A stretch of 64,000 bases of DNA from Thiothrix subterranea (GCF_016772315.1 NZ_CP053482.1:62001-126000), one strand, 5' to 3'. Shown: positions 1-10,540, numbered from the stretch's first letter. Made by a program: numbers and translations. Notes: generated from the letters alone by a model not told the origin.

Positions 1-1
1 C

Positions 2-952
2 TTGCAGTCGGTCGATCAATGGCAAACCGTCCTCGCGCAAGTAGCGAAGATGGACGGGGTTAGCGTCGTTGCCCCAGTGGTATCGGGTGCGGGTTTTATC
101 GTGCGCGGCGAGGCTAACAAAGCCGTTGGCTTGACCGGCATTGAACCAGAAACCTATTTGCAACTCATCGCCCTCAATAGCAAAATCATCGCAGGCACAG
201 CCAATATTACTGGCACGGACATCTTGATCGGCCTAGATTTGGCGAAAGATTTGGGCGTGTGGACAGGCGACAAACTCAATTTGCAAACCGCTTCTGGCGG
301 CACGGCAACCTTGAGCATTCGCGGCATTTTCGATTACGGCAATAGCGGGATGAATTCACGCTCGGTGTACATTGCGTTACGCACCGCGCAAAGCCTGCTC
401 GATTTGGCGGGCGGTGTCACCAGCGTCGAAGTCAATCTGGATGCGCCGTTTACTGCCGAAACCATGGCGCAAACCATTCAGGCACAAACCGGCTTGAAAG
501 TTGACAGTTGGATTGCCACCAATGCGCAATTCTTTAGCGCACTGGAAGCGCAAGGTATGTCAAATAATGTGATCCGCTTTTTCGTCGGGTTGACTGCTGC
601 CTTGGGCATTGCCAGCGTGTTGGTGGTATCAGTGGTGCAAAAATCCAAAGCGATTGGCATCTTGCGGGCGACGGGTACATCGCGGCGGCAAATCCTGCGG
701 CTGTTCTTGCTGCAAGGCGCATTGACGGGTTTGATCGGTTCGCTGTTGGGTGCATTCGTCGGTTGGCTATTCTTAATCGCGTGGCGCACTATCGCCATTA
801 ACGCGGACGGCACGCAACTTTTCCCGATTACGTTTGACCCGATGCTGTTTGTGTACGCAGCCGTAGGCGCAACACTGGTGGGGATACTCGCTGCCTTGTT
901 CCCTGCCCTGCAAGCGGCGCGGCTTGACCCAGCGGTGGCCATTCGTGGCTGA
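2..952 (+). CDS. ABC transporter permease, FtsX/MacB-type (5' end outside window)
   Basis: This is the C-terminal part of an FtsX-family permease of the kind that works with LolD/MacB-type ATPases on envelope substrates (lipoproteins, lipids or peptides). The first ~180 residues look like the soluble periplasmic domain. Then come three hydrophobic segments, around residues 190-215, 235-265 and 285-305, with the cytoplasmic coupling stretch [20 protein letters not shown] between the first two. It ends with the typical FtsX tail [12 protein letters not shown]. The reading frame is open at the window edge, so the first membrane helix and the true start lie upstream; the TTG at position 2 is not a credible start. 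It overlaps the ATPase gene that follows by 8 bases, so the two form one unit. The substrate cannot be told from sequence. Confidence 0.85.
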   Translation: MQSVDQWQTVLAQVAKMDGVSVVAPVVSGAGFIVRGEANKAVGLTGIEPETYLQLIALNSKIIAGTANITGTDILIGLDLAKDLGVWTGDKLNLQTASGGTATLSIRGIFDYGNSGMNSRSVYIALRTAQSLLDLAGGVTSVEVNLDAPFTAETMAQTIQAQTGLKVDSWIATNAQFFSALEAQGMSNNVIRFFVGLTAALGIASVLVVSVVQKSKAIGILRATGTSRRQILRLFLLQGALTGLIGSLLGAFVGWLFLIAWRTIAINADGTQLFPITFDPMLFVYAAVGATLVGILAALFPALQAARLDPAVAIRG

Positions 953-1661
953 CTTTAACGCCATTACCCTGCAACTCAAAGGCATCCGCAAAGCCTACAA
1001 CGTCGGCTTGCCTGCTGAAACCGAAGTGCTACACGGGCTGGATTTAACCATTGCACGCGGCGAATTTGTCGCGCTGATTGGTCCCTCTGGGTCGGGCAAA
1101 AGCACGCTGTTGAACATGATTGGCTTGCTCGACAAACCGACGGCGGGTGAATTGTTGATTACGGGGCAGCCGACGACGCAATTGCAGGATCGGGAACTGA
1201 CCTTGTTACGCGCCAAAGCGATTGGTTTTGTGTTCCAGTTCCACAATCTGTTGCCCGAATTTACCGCATTGGAAAACGTGATGTTGCCGTTGCTGGCGGC
1301 ACGGGGTCGACCCGATGAGGCGATGCGTTTACGTGCTGCCGAATTGATTGAGCAAGTGGGGCTGACCGACGTGGGCAAACACATGAGCAATGATTTATCC
1401 GGTGGTCAACAACAGCGCGTCGCCATTGCCCGTGCGCTGGTGATGCAACCAGCACTGGTGCTGGCGGATGAACCGACCGGCAACCTTGATACCAAAGCCG
1501 CCGACAATGTGTTTGATTTGCTGCGCCGCGTGAATGAAGCCAGCGATACCAGTTTTTTAATCGTCACCCATGACCCGCGCTTGGCGCAACGTTGCGACCG
1601 CATTATTGAACTGGTGGATGGGCGCATTGATTCGGATAAAGCCAATGTTCGCGCATGTTAG
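945..1661 (+). CDS. ABC transporter ATP-binding protein, LolD-like
   Basis: This is the nucleotide-binding subunit that powers the upstream FtsX-type permease. Walker A is GPSGSGKST, the signature is LSGGQQQR, and Walker B with the following residues is [12 protein letters not shown]. These, with an H-loop histidine in IVTHDPRL, are typical of the LolD/MacB branch. I place the start at the GTG at 945, which gives [18 protein letters not shown] and overlaps the permease stop; a TTG at 924 would add seven residues that look like read-through of the permease end. The 3' end overlaps the convergent gene at 1658 by 4 bases. LolD itself cannot be claimed because the partner permease is only partly visible. 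Confidence 0.88.
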   Translation: MADFNAITLQLKGIRKAYNVGLPAETEVLHGLDLTIARGEFVALIGPSGSGKSTLLNMIGLLDKPTAGELLITGQPTTQLQDRELTLLRAKAIGFVFQFHNLLPEFTALENVMLPLLAARGRPDEAMRLRAAELIEQVGLTDVGKHMSNDLSGGQQQRVAIARALVMQPALVLADEPTGNLDTKAADNVFDLLRRVNEASDTSFLIVTHDPRLAQRCDRIIELVDGRIDSDKANVRAC

Positions 1662-3445
1662 CACGCTTCCCACAACACCCGCTCAAACCCCAGTGCCACC
1701 ACCGCCAGACAGTGCAGACGCTCAGGTTGCTGGTATTTGGTTTCCAATGCTTGGCGATAATCCCGCAACTGGGTTAACGCCGCCTGCATTGCCGTTTGCA
1801 CCACAGGTAACGCTGCCAAGGTTTCGCGTGATTGCCCGCGCACCTGCTCCGCTGTGAGTTTGGCATCTGCCAGTGACACGTATTTGAATTCCAATACAAT
1901 ATCTTTCAGCAGCGGGAAACGCCGCATATTGGGGCGAATAATCATCAGCAGGTCGGAATAACGCCGCTGAATCACCGCTTCCGAATCCATAATGTAATAC
2001 AGATCGTTGAACAGCAGCGTCATGAAGGCGGTTTTCACCGTGAGTTCGTTGCTCCAGCGGTAATCACGGTTGCTGAATACGGCAAAATATTTATTCTCGA
2101 CGAATTCGACCAAGGGCTGCAAATCAGCCGTCTGGTAAAAGTTTTCTGCCAAGTGTTGCGCGGTTTGCTGGTCTTCAAAGCGCGGCAAGGTTTGTTCTTT
2201 GAGTTGCTCAACATACACACCACGGATGACCAAATTGGGAATTGCCAACACCAGCCGCCCCATGCCATCCACATCCGCTATGGTTAACACGCCAAAAAAA
2301 TACAGCAGGGAGAGCATGTAGGTCGGGTCATGTTGCACCCGTTGCAATTGTTCTACCCCGAAGCGGGTTTCCAGTTGCCGCAGAGGGGTGGTACGGGTTT
2401 CATCCAGAATTTGGTCAATCACCGCCGCGCCTGCTGGCAGGTTGGCAATGTAACGGATGCGCCCCGCATCCATCGCTAGATTGCCGTCGAGCATTTGATC
2501 GGGCAGTTGCGCTTTTTTCTGGTAATGGCGCAAAGCGTAAAAGCACAAGGTTGGGTTATACACCGTGGCTTGGGTCAAATCATTGCAGAAGCGATAGCCA
2601 TTGTAAAAGCGGCGCAATGTTTCCATGACTTCGGCAATTGATGTTTCGGCTAAACCATGACCTTGCTGGATTTGTTGCACCAGCCCCTGTAATTCTGCTT
2701 CATGGATACCGCAAAGCGCATTGAAGTCTTCTTCCAAATAAATGCTGGTGGCTACATTGTAGCCACTGGTCATGTCGCTCAACACCACAGGGGAAACGCC
2801 CGTAATGAATACCCGCGAAATTTTGCCTTCGGACGCACTCGCTTTAATGACTTTGAACAAGGTTTTCAACACGCCCTCGCCTTCCAGCAAGTCGTGGTAA
2901 CGTAACCTATCATGCGGGTCACTGGTGAGAATTTCATTAGCGAAATTGTCGTATTCGTCAATCAGCAGGTAGACGGTATGCCCGCTGTTTTTCACACTAT
3001 TGGCTAAAGAATCAAAACTCGCCAGCGCATCCTCTGGATAAACCGTAATCGGGAACTGGATCAGTGCCTGATATTTTTGGGCAAAACCCTTGATGCACTC
3101 GTTCAGGTGGCGGAACAGGTTGCTAGTAATCGCGGCAAGATCCCCCTGAGCCGAGACTTTGGAAAAATCCCAACGCAGAATCAGGTACTGGTTACGTTCG
3201 GCGGTAGGATTTTTACCGATGGCAAGATCGCCAAATAGCGCTGGAAATTCATCTGCCGTGTGGCGGTCGTAGTAATTCGCCAGCGTTGACAACAGCAGGG
3301 ATTTCCCGAACCGGCGCGGGCGCAAGAATACCAACTGATCCCCAGCGGCTTCTATCGCGGGGATGTGCGCAGTGCGGTCAAGGTACAACATGCCTTGGGA
3401 GCGAATGCGTCGGAAATCACTGATACCGTAAGGAAACTGGATCAT
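1658..3445 (-). CDS. AAA-ATPase-like / PD-(D/E)XK nuclease-like protein
   Basis: The 595-residue protein belongs to the AAA-ATPase_like (PF09820) plus PDDEXK_9 (PF08011) family, common in multiple copies in Thiothrix-type and anaerobic genomes. Residues 42-49, RPRRFGKS, form Walker A; the hhhhDE Walker B is in [14 protein letters not shown]. The conserved [17 protein letters not shown] follows. Near the C-terminus RYSDLLMI and DIVLEFKYV supply the D and ExK of a PD-(D/E)XK fold. The role is not established experimentally; the family is suspected of mobile-element or defence functions. It has a paralogue at 22701. The gene ends convergently with the ABC ATPase, overlapping by 4 bases, and lies beside the AT-rich DUF262 genes but has backbone-like base composition. 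Confidence 0.85.
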   Translation of the reverse strand: MIQFPYGISDFRRIRSQGMLYLDRTAHIPAIEAAGDQLVFLRPRRFGKSLLLSTLANYYDRHTADEFPALFGDLAIGKNPTAERNQYLILRWDFSKVSAQGDLAAITSNLFRHLNECIKGFAQKYQALIQFPITVYPEDALASFDSLANSVKNSGHTVYLLIDEYDNFANEILTSDPHDRLRYHDLLEGEGVLKTLFKVIKASASEGKISRVFITGVSPVVLSDMTSGYNVATSIYLEEDFNALCGIHEAELQGLVQQIQQGHGLAETSIAEVMETLRRFYNGYRFCNDLTQATVYNPTLCFYALRHYQKKAQLPDQMLDGNLAMDAGRIRYIANLPAGAAVIDQILDETRTTPLRQLETRFGVEQLQRVQHDPTYMLSLLYFFGVLTIADVDGMGRLVLAIPNLVIRGVYVEQLKEQTLPRFEDQQTAQHLAENFYQTADLQPLVEFVENKYFAVFSNRDYRWSNELTVKTAFMTLLFNDLYYIMDSEAVIQRRYSDLLMIIRPNMRRFPLLKDIVLEFKYVSLADAKLTAEQVRGQSRETLAALPVVQTAMQAALTQLRDYRQALETKYQQPERLHCLAVVALGFERVLWEAC

Positions 3446-3512
3446 AATATGGCAATATTTGGGTTGGGGTATGCAGAGAGTTTAGCACGAGCTATCACAA
3501 GTCTGAGGTCAT

Positions 3513-5930
3513 TCATGCAACAACCTCTGCATAACTATCGACCACTTTATTTTTATCTAATGGATTTTCTAGCTGATATAATTCGCAGATAAAAGCAACG
3601 GCAACTTCGATCATATCCATGGTTTCAGTTGGCTTTAGATAAAAATAACCATTACTGTCCTCTATTGGTTTAACTTGACTACATTGGTTAATAGAGGATA
3701 GAGCAGGGTTAACTCTCCATCCCTTATCTTCACAAAATAATTGTAGATAATAGCCCCGAACATTACCATTAACAACGCGCCCAATAGCACCCGCCCCGGT
3801 CGCCAGATAATAGCCGCGAACATAACCATTAACTTGGCACTTGTAAGTAAAATCATTTTTCTTTAGCTCCAGTGGGCTGCGGTCACTTGTTTTACTGCGA
3901 GAACTATCTATGCAACAAATCTTTTGATCATTGATTATATTGATTACCGTTCTTACATAAGGATTAATATGATAACCATTAAATTGATATTGGCTTAAAT
4001 GTCTAATTGAAAAACCATTTTTCTCACTGGGAATCCATGCATACAAAAGATGATAGTCTTTTGCTTTTGTCATACTGGAATAGTTTACAAAATAGTAACG
4101 CCAATCTTTTTGCGTAGTTGTGTCAAGTAAATATTTGCACTTAATTGATTCTAAACTAGAGCACTCATTATAAACATCTAAAAACTTTACCAACTTATTA
4201 TTTTTCTTGAAAAAAGTTAGTATAGATCGCCAACCACCATCACCACCAAAGAATTTGCCATGTCCATTCCATATATCCACAGAATAATCAATAATACCCA
4301 GAAAGCTTTCCACTATCTCTCGGTCTCTATTAGATTTTTCAGCACCCCATATATCAAAAAACGCCCGCACACGACCTTCTAACAATTTTATATCTTCTAG
4401 ATAAAAATTATGAGTTGATCCTTTAATTAAACGATGATCTTCTAACTTAAAAATAATTTTCCGCATTGCATTATTATTGACAATAATCGAAGCTTTTTCC
4501 CTCTCATAATTGAAATACTCACCTTTGAAAGCCTCTGTTGCAGCATTTAGAACTTGAGCCGATGAAAGTATTTCGTAAATGTTTCTGCGGCTAACAAAAT
4601 TATTGAAAATGGCTTTTAAAATCAAATGATATTTAGATGTATCTAGCTCTAGTTTAAACTGAGCCTTATTATCTCTCCACTCTCTAACTTGATGTAATAA
4701 ATTTCTAATAACTCGAATCAGATCACGCAAATTATCTGTAAATTCCCGATAATCAAAAGATAATTCATTGACATAGAAAACTATTGTAAATAATGTTAAT
4801 TTCTCATAATCTGTTAGTTTTTCATTTTCTACTGATCTAGTTAGAAAATTATACTCTTTTTTGAAAAGAGCCACTCTATTTTTACCAGAATTATCTTGAT
4901 TATAGGAACATGTCTCCTCGATTTTTTCATTTAAAATCTTAATGTTATTTAAAGATTGAAACAAAAACTCTACTGAGGAAGAATCTTGGTAAACCAAATT
5001 AATAAGATCATAGTCAATTACTGGATTACCATCTGTATCATAAGAAAACGTATTTTTCTCTTCAAGATTATTCTTAAAATAAAGCATTTCAGTAATATAC
5101 CAAAAGAAACGCATAAATGCTTCATCAATAGTTTTATATAACATTCCGCAAATGCTTTTTTCTGTTTTATAATCCCAGAAGTTCTCTACCCAGTCAGTTT
5201 CAATTTTTCTTGAGAAATAATTCCTCAAGGTTTCATTGGTATCTACAAAAAGCTTATTTTCTAAGTTTTCTGACTCAAGAATTTTTTCAAACTTGGCTTT
5301 AAAGTTTTCAAACGGTGTCAGTGGAACACCTCTTGCATTCATTTTTATATACAAATCATCAGTCAGCTTAAAATCATCAAGATTTATAAAATCGAATGTT
5401 ATCTTTTTAAGATTTACTAAGGAATCAATTTTGCTACCAAACTTCTCATGAATTGCATCTAGCATTACTAACATTGCTGATACTGTTGGGTCATGTTCCC
5501 AAGATGAAAAAAACCATGTGCAATCTTTGATTTTTTCACTAAGTTTTTTCTTGGATGTATTTTTTATTGTGATACTTCCAATACTATCAACCAGTGCTGT
5601 AATGAAATCTGTAGAACTTATTCTTGTTTCGTATCGAAATTTTTTCAGCTTATCCTTTTCATTCAAATGCTTACCTCTTGCTGCTACATACCAATGCAAT
5701 AGAAATAACGTTGTTAAACGTTGCTGACCATCTAAAGGCGTAAATATGAGCAGATTCTCATCAACAGAACCGTATATAAAATCAAGATGCAAACCAGTAT
5801 CAATTTTTTTAATTATGCAAGACAAAATGTCTTCTCTAATTCTTTCTTCTGATTTTCTTCCCTGGGCATAATCACGTTGGATCATAGGTATCAAAATGGT
5901 ATATTTATCGATAAGTTTATAAAAATTCAT
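3513..5930 (-). CDS. DUF262 domain protein (GmrS-like), partner of the next gene
   Basis: The 805-residue protein carries an N-terminal DUF262 (ParB/Srx-like) domain: IPMIQRDYAQGR near residue 15 and LDGQQRLTTLFLLHWY near residue 68. In GmrSD enzymes these motifs bind and hydrolyse nucleotides. No HNH/DUF1524 motif is evident in the remaining ~650 residues, which I do not recognise. Residues ~699-729 contain a duplicated VNGxVRGYYL unit. The start codon overlaps the stop of the upstream DUF262/HNH gene (ATGA), so the two are surely co-translated. The coding strand is strikingly AT-rich compared with flanking genes, a sign of recent transfer. I infer an antiphage or restriction role from family and context; which step this subunit performs is unknown. 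Confidence 0.8.
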   Translation of the reverse strand: MNFYKLIDKYTILIPMIQRDYAQGRKSEERIREDILSCIIKKIDTGLHLDFIYGSVDENLLIFTPLDGQQRLTTLFLLHWYVAARGKHLNEKDKLKKFRYETRISSTDFITALVDSIGSITIKNTSKKKLSEKIKDCTWFFSSWEHDPTVSAMLVMLDAIHEKFGSKIDSLVNLKKITFDFINLDDFKLTDDLYIKMNARGVPLTPFENFKAKFEKILESENLENKLFVDTNETLRNYFSRKIETDWVENFWDYKTEKSICGMLYKTIDEAFMRFFWYITEMLYFKNNLEEKNTFSYDTDGNPVIDYDLINLVYQDSSSVEFLFQSLNNIKILNEKIEETCSYNQDNSGKNRVALFKKEYNFLTRSVENEKLTDYEKLTLFTIVFYVNELSFDYREFTDNLRDLIRVIRNLLHQVREWRDNKAQFKLELDTSKYHLILKAIFNNFVSRRNIYEILSSAQVLNAATEAFKGEYFNYEREKASIIVNNNAMRKIIFKLEDHRLIKGSTHNFYLEDIKLLEGRVRAFFDIWGAEKSNRDREIVESFLGIIDYSVDIWNGHGKFFGGDGGWRSILTFFKKNNKLVKFLDVYNECSSLESIKCKYLLDTTTQKDWRYYFVNYSSMTKAKDYHLLYAWIPSEKNGFSIRHLSQYQFNGYHINPYVRTVINIINDQKICCIDSSRSKTSDRSPLELKKNDFTYKCQVNGYVRGYYLATGAGAIGRVVNGNVRGYYLQLFCEDKGWRVNPALSSINQCSQVKPIEDSNGYFYLKPTETMDMIEVAVAFICELYQLENPLDKNKVVDSYAEVVA
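3745..3833 (-). repeat. 60-bp-period direct repeat inside DUF262 gene
   Basis: Bases 3745-3773 and 3805-3833 match at 27 of 29 positions and are exactly 60 bp (20 codons) apart, so the protein holds two copies of VNG(Y/N)VRGYYL in frame. The bases between the copies are more GC-rich than the surrounding gene. Confidence 0.85.
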
Positions 5931-7783
5931 TTATTTTTACCTTCATCAGCTAGCAATGATGCTTCTAAAGTTACTTTAATGGCCTTTATATAATCATCCG
6001 CATCATTTTTACCCCAGTAATAAAACTGAGAGGGATATTTAGTAAAATATTTCATAAAGACATACCGAGTACATGGAGGGACAAAAATACGTGATCCAGC
6101 TTTATCAATATCAATAATATTTTGGCGTTTTACTATAAAAATTGAATTACTCAATTTTGTATTTGAACGACTATCCAATAATGCAAGATTACCTATTCCG
6201 TGTAGATTATGATGAAAGCATTTATCAAATAAGGAAAAAACCATATCTTTAATTTTTGAATACTGATCTATAATGTCACGACTAATTTCCTGCTCATCCT
6301 TAAGTTCACTTATTCCATTTAATTTTTCGTTTTCATCATCATAAAAATTTGATAATTCATGAATAATTTTATCAACTTCCTTTTTATCAATTTCACTTTG
6401 AAGATTTGTTTTTTCCTGCAACTCTTTTAAAACACCATGATGATCTTTAAACCAGCGTTCCCATTCCTTTTTGGTTTTCAACTCTTCAGAATTTTGAGCA
6501 TGGATATGCTCCAAACTCCATGATATATTCTCACGATTATAATATCCAAATGGGAAGCGATATATTTTATTATTTTCATATTGAAGGGATGTATGCTTTA
6601 TATTGAACCACAACAGAATATTTTTAATTAATTCCTTGTTTTTATCGTAACTTAATCCATCGATAAAATCCGATTTTGGCTTACTGAGTTCTAGTGTATT
6701 TTTTATCTTTTCTTTCAAATCCGTCTTAAAGTCAACTTTTGACTTAGTTTCATATTCTATCTTCAAGTCACTAATTTCACACTTTTTTGCTGCAATCAGA
6801 AAACCAACCATTTGATAAAGCTCATCATCTTCAAACCACTCTCTGAAAACTAAGTGATAATTCTTCACTTTCATCCATTCTTCATGAAGATCCTTTGATA
6901 ATTGAATCCCATTTTTCGCTTTTAATTCACCGTAAAAGTACCTAAATGAATGGTCTTTATCACTTTTTTCTTGTTTTTTTGAAATCAAATCAAAGATAAA
7001 CTCAATTATGGTCGGTGTTTCGCACTTCTTCTTATTCAAAAAATACCAAAAATCATCATCTTGCAGAGAAAGTTCAATCGTATCCCACTCCATAGCTATT
7101 TCGAGTTGTTTACGTCTAATAGTTTCCGCATGATCACCAAAATTCTTTTGTTGCAAGAACAATGCTTTAATAAGTTCCGCATTGGTCAGTTGGATTTTTC
7201 CCATATTGAAGCGGGCAAAGACCTCATGTGAATCTTCTTCTTTATTAACATCATACCAAATAAATTTGACGTTATTTAGCAGATCACCAACATTAATCTC
7301 ATATATTTCACACCATTTTTCTATGGTGTTATAGGCATAAAACATATGTAAGAAATCTACATTATTTTCTGATTCAGGCTTTGACTTTTCATTGATTTCT
7401 TTCAAGAAAACCGCACTACTATGTCCTTGTTGCTCTCTAGTTTCATAACGAATTTCAAAATTTTCAAGATCAATACAAACAGGGAGTTTTTCTTTGAATG
7501 ATAAATAACTAAAAATAATATGTATAGTTGTCAAACGTTGCTGACCATCTATAACCTCCCAAAAACCTTGATATTCACCATTTTCTATTTCTTTAACAAT
7601 TAAAGGTTGTAGGCAATAGTAACTGTCTACATTATTTTTGGAGAATTCTAAAATATCATCAAGCAAATCATTGACCTGACGACATGTCCAACGGTAGCCG
7701 CGTTGGTAGGAGGGAATCAAGAATTTTTTATTCAATAAATCCTTAACTGGTACAAGTTTATCGTTCGCAATCTGTTCTGACAT
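5927..7783 (-). CDS. DUF262 and HNH (DUF1524-like) protein, GmrSD-type
   Basis: This looks like a complete GmrSD-type enzyme. The N-terminal DUF262 domain has IPSYQRGYRW at residues 23-32 and IDGQQRLTTI at 78-87. Near residue 425 SLEHIHAQ matches the DUF1524 HNH-like nuclease motif, and near residue 528 GIGNLALLDSRSNTKLSN matches its conserved second half. GmrSD family members are type IV restriction enzymes that cleave modified phage DNA; the target here is not known. I choose the ATG at 7783; a TTG at 7801 would add six residues. It is the first gene of the pair and overlaps the next by 4 bases. Very AT-rich, like its partner, so probably acquired together. It is divergent from the P-type ATPase; the 189 bases between them are AT-rich and hold no other gene. 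Confidence 0.82.
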   Translation of the reverse strand: MSEQIANDKLVPVKDLLNKKFLIPSYQRGYRWTCRQVNDLLDDILEFSKNNVDSYYCLQPLIVKEIENGEYQGFWEVIDGQQRLTTIHIIFSYLSFKEKLPVCIDLENFEIRYETREQQGHSSAVFLKEINEKSKPESENNVDFLHMFYAYNTIEKWCEIYEINVGDLLNNVKFIWYDVNKEEDSHEVFARFNMGKIQLTNAELIKALFLQQKNFGDHAETIRRKQLEIAMEWDTIELSLQDDDFWYFLNKKKCETPTIIEFIFDLISKKQEKSDKDHSFRYFYGELKAKNGIQLSKDLHEEWMKVKNYHLVFREWFEDDELYQMVGFLIAAKKCEISDLKIEYETKSKVDFKTDLKEKIKNTLELSKPKSDFIDGLSYDKNKELIKNILLWFNIKHTSLQYENNKIYRFPFGYYNRENISWSLEHIHAQNSEELKTKKEWERWFKDHHGVLKELQEKTNLQSEIDKKEVDKIIHELSNFYDDENEKLNGISELKDEQEISRDIIDQYSKIKDMVFSLFDKCFHHNLHGIGNLALLDSRSNTKLSNSIFIVKRQNIIDIDKAGSRIFVPPCTRYVFMKYFTKYPSQFYYWGKNDADDYIKAIKVTLEASLLADEGKNK

Positions 7784-7972
7784 AGCCCTATTTTCCGCCA
7801 AAATGAATTCAATCTGAACACTTTATCATCAACGCGCTGACGTACTCAACCATAGCAAATACTTATTGCTATTACTGAATAATTACTGATTGAAATTTTT
7901 TTCAACTCAATGATTTCAAAATTCATAACTTATTGATTTCCATATATCACTCGACCGGTGTATAACAAGACT

Positions 7973-10492
7973 ATGAACAAAAACTTAACTGGCCTTACCC
8001 AAGCCGAAGCCGCCCGCCGTTTGGCAAGCGACGGCGAAAACATGCTCCCCGGCAGCGTCCCCAAATCCATGTTTGCCATCGCCTTGAGCGTATTTACCGA
8101 ACCCATGTTCCTGATGCTATTGGGTGCGGGTGGCATTTATTTTGCGTTGGGGGATCGTGCCGAAGCCTCATTCCTGCTCGGTTTCGTCTTCGTTGTGATT
8201 GGCATTACCCTGGCGCAAGAACGCAAGACGCAACGTGCGCTGGAATCCTTGCGCGACCTGTCTGCGCCGCGTGCCTTGGTGGTACGTGACGGGCAGGAAA
8301 TCCGCATTCCGGGGCGTGAAGTGGTACGCGGCGATGTGCTGGTATTGCACGAAGGCGACCGCATCCCCGCCGATGCTTTGCTGCTGGATGGGCAATTGAG
8401 CGTGGATGAATCGCTGCTCACGGGTGAAGCTGTGCCGGTCAATAAGTCGCCTTCAACCACCTTATCTGCCAGCACCGTCGTCACCAAAGGCGTGGGGATG
8501 GCGGAAGTCAGCGCGATTGGTGTGAATACCGCTGTCGGGCGCATCGGGCAAGCCTTGGCCTCGACGCAGGAAGCCCCATCCGGTCTGCAACAAGCTTCGC
8601 GCAAGCTCATTATCATCCTGACCATCGTGGGTTTGACCTTCGCCACGCTGCTAGTATTGCTGGGCTGGCTGTGGGACGGACGGGCGTTTCTGGACAGTTT
8701 GTTATCCGGCATTGCGCTGGCAATGGCGATTTTGCCGGAAGAAATTCCCGTCATCCTGACCGTGTTTCTGGCGTTAGGTGCATGGCGCATTTCCAAGCAA
8801 AAAGTTTTGACGCGGCGGGTGTCAGCGGTCGAAGCCTTGGGCGCAATCACGGTGCTGGCGGTGGATAAAACCGGCACGCTCACCCAAAACCGCATGAAGA
8901 TGGAAGAACTGGTGGCAGCGGGTACAACTTTCCGCAATGAAGGCGCAAACGCCCTGCCAGAAACTTTCCATGAACTCGCCGAATTCACCCTGTTAGCCAC
9001 GCCGCTCGACCCTTTCGACCCAATGGAAAAAGCCATTCGGGTATTCGCGCAACAGTGGCTGAAGGGTACGGAACATTGGCATTCGCAAGCACCCGAATTT
9101 CAGTACGACCTGTCAGCCGAAATACTGGCGATGACGCAGGTATTTTCCAGCAATGACCCCAACACGCATTTGCTGGCGTGCAAAGGTGCGCCCGAAGCCG
9201 TGGCGGATTTATGCCATCTGCCCGCTGCTGAACGCGACACGATCCACCAGCAAGTGTTAAGCATGGCAGAGCGCGGCTTGCGCGTGTTAGGCGTTGCCAA
9301 AGGTCAGTGGCAAAGCAAGGAATTGCCGCCCAGCCAACACGATTTCACCTTTACCTTTCTGGGACTGGTGGGATTTGTTGACCCGCCACGAACAGAAGTA
9401 CCCGCCGCGATTGCCGAATGCCGTGCCGCCGGGGTACGCATTATCATGATGACGGGCGATCACCCCGCCACCGCACGGGCGATTGCGCAACAAGTCAACT
9501 TGAGTACCCGCACGGCGGTGATGACGGGCGCGGAAGTGGCGGCACTCAGCGATGCCGAATTGCACGAACAGTTGCAGCAAGTGGATATGTTCACCCGCTT
9601 GCAACCCGAACAAAAACTGCGGCTGGTGCAGATACTGCAACAAAACGGTGAAGTGGTCGCCATGACCGGCGATGGGGTCAACGACGCACCCGCACTCAAA
9701 GCCGCCAATATTGGCATTGCCATGGGCGAACGCGGCACGGATGTTGCCCGCGAAGCCGCCGCCTTGGTGCTGCTGGATGACAGTTTTGCCAGCATTGTCG
9801 CGGCGATTCGGCAAGGGCGGCGCATTTATGACAATATCACCAAGGCCACCGCGTTCACCTTCGCGGTACACATGCCGATCATTGTGTTGGCACTGATTCC
9901 GGCGTTATTGCATTGGCCGATATTGTTGCTGCCGGTGCATATCGTGTTGCTGGAATTGCTGATCGACCCTGCCTGTTCGATTGTGTTCGAGGCGGAACCG
10001 GAAGCCAGCGACATTATGACGCGCCCGCCGCGCAAACTAAGCGATTCACCGTTTGCGTTTAGTGCGCTGCTTTACCCGTTGCTACAAGGCATTGCGGTGG
10101 CGGAAGTGTTGCTGTTGGGGTATTGGCTGCTGGATGGGCAAGGCTTTCAGGCTGAAGAAATACGCGGGGCAATGTTCATGGGCTTGGTGCTGGGTTTGTG
10201 CCTGCTCATTCTTGCCAATCGTGATGCGGCGCGGACGCTGCTGCATGGTTTGACGGCAAGTAATCCGTGGATTTGGCGGATGTTTGGCGCGGTGGGATTA
10301 TTGCTCGTGGTGGTATTTACCGTTCCCGTGCTGCGCAACATTATGGGGTTTAGCATCATGGGTATTCCCCAACTGGTGGCAGGCATGGCTTTGGTGTTGG
10401 GGATTGGTGTGAGTCTGGAAGTTTTGCGTTGGGTCAGTGGTCATGTGAAGAGGGCGTATACAATACGCCCCTACGAAAACCATCCTCTGTAG
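7973..10492 (+). CDS. P-type cation-translocating ATPase
   Basis: This is a P2-like ATPase that moves a cation across the inner membrane. In order it has the N-terminal cation-ATPase domain (GLTQAEAARRLASDGENMLP), the actuator motif LTGEAVP near residue 148, the helix-4 motif PEEIP near 254, the phosphorylation site DKTGTLT near 297, MMTGDHPATA and TGDGVNDAP near 564, then C-terminal helices. It lacks the CPC motif of heavy-metal (P1B) pumps; the ion cannot be assigned. I prefer the ATG at 7973 over the GTG at 7958. The last residues, about AYTIRPYENHPL, and the TAG stop are encoded by a dispersed palindromic repeat at 10447-10516, so the original C-terminus has been replaced or extended. Confidence 0.9.
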   Translation: MNKNLTGLTQAEAARRLASDGENMLPGSVPKSMFAIALSVFTEPMFLMLLGAGGIYFALGDRAEASFLLGFVFVVIGITLAQERKTQRALESLRDLSAPRALVVRDGQEIRIPGREVVRGDVLVLHEGDRIPADALLLDGQLSVDESLLTGEAVPVNKSPSTTLSASTVVTKGVGMAEVSAIGVNTAVGRIGQALASTQEAPSGLQQASRKLIIILTIVGLTFATLLVLLGWLWDGRAFLDSLLSGIALAMAILPEEIPVILTVFLALGAWRISKQKVLTRRVSAVEALGAITVLAVDKTGTLTQNRMKMEELVAAGTTFRNEGANALPETFHELAEFTLLATPLDPFDPMEKAIRVFAQQWLKGTEHWHSQAPEFQYDLSAEILAMTQVFSSNDPNTHLLACKGAPEAVADLCHLPAAERDTIHQQVLSMAERGLRVLGVAKGQWQSKELPPSQHDFTFTFLGLVGFVDPPRTEVPAAIAECRAAGVRIIMMTGDHPATARAIAQQVNLSTRTAVMTGAEVAALSDAELHEQLQQVDMFTRLQPEQKLRLVQILQQNGEVVAMTGDGVNDAPALKAANIGIAMGERGTDVAREAAALVLLDDSFASIVAAIRQGRRIYDNITKATAFTFAVHMPIIVLALIPALLHWPILLLPVHIVLLELLIDPACSIVFEAEPEASDIMTRPPRKLSDSPFAFSALLYPLLQGIAVAEVLLLGYWLLDGQGFQAEEIRGAMFMGLVLGLCLLILANRDAARTLLHGLTASNPWIWRMFGAVGLLLVVVFTVPVLRNIMGFSIMGIPQLVAGMALVLGIGVSLEVLRWVSGHVKRAYTIRPYENHPL

Positions 10493-10535
10493 GGGCGTAT
10501 TGTATACGCCCTCTTCGGGAAGTTGTTTCATGCAC
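10447..10535. repeat. Long palindromic repeat, copy 1, with conserved flank
   Basis: Perfect 28-base inverted arms at 10447-10474 and 10489-10516 enclose a 14-base loop. Each arm itself contains a GGGCG-TATACAATA-CGCCC palindrome. The flank 10520-10535 (AAGTTGTTTCATGCAC) is also present, with two differences, after the second copy at 63582. The element carries the stop codon of the P-type ATPase and lies just before the convergent ferritin-like gene, where it could also act as a two-way terminator. Confidence 0.9.
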
Positions 10536-10540
10536 CTCGC

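Noticed and set aside
3513-7801. CRISPR array in the AT-rich region
   Set aside because: Only one direct repeat pair exists and it is coding; no spacer periodicity.
8137-9036. 299-codon open frame on the minus strand inside the P-type ATPase
   Set aside because: Serine/proline/arginine-rich composition and no family pattern; it mirrors the codon bias of the real gene on the plus strand.
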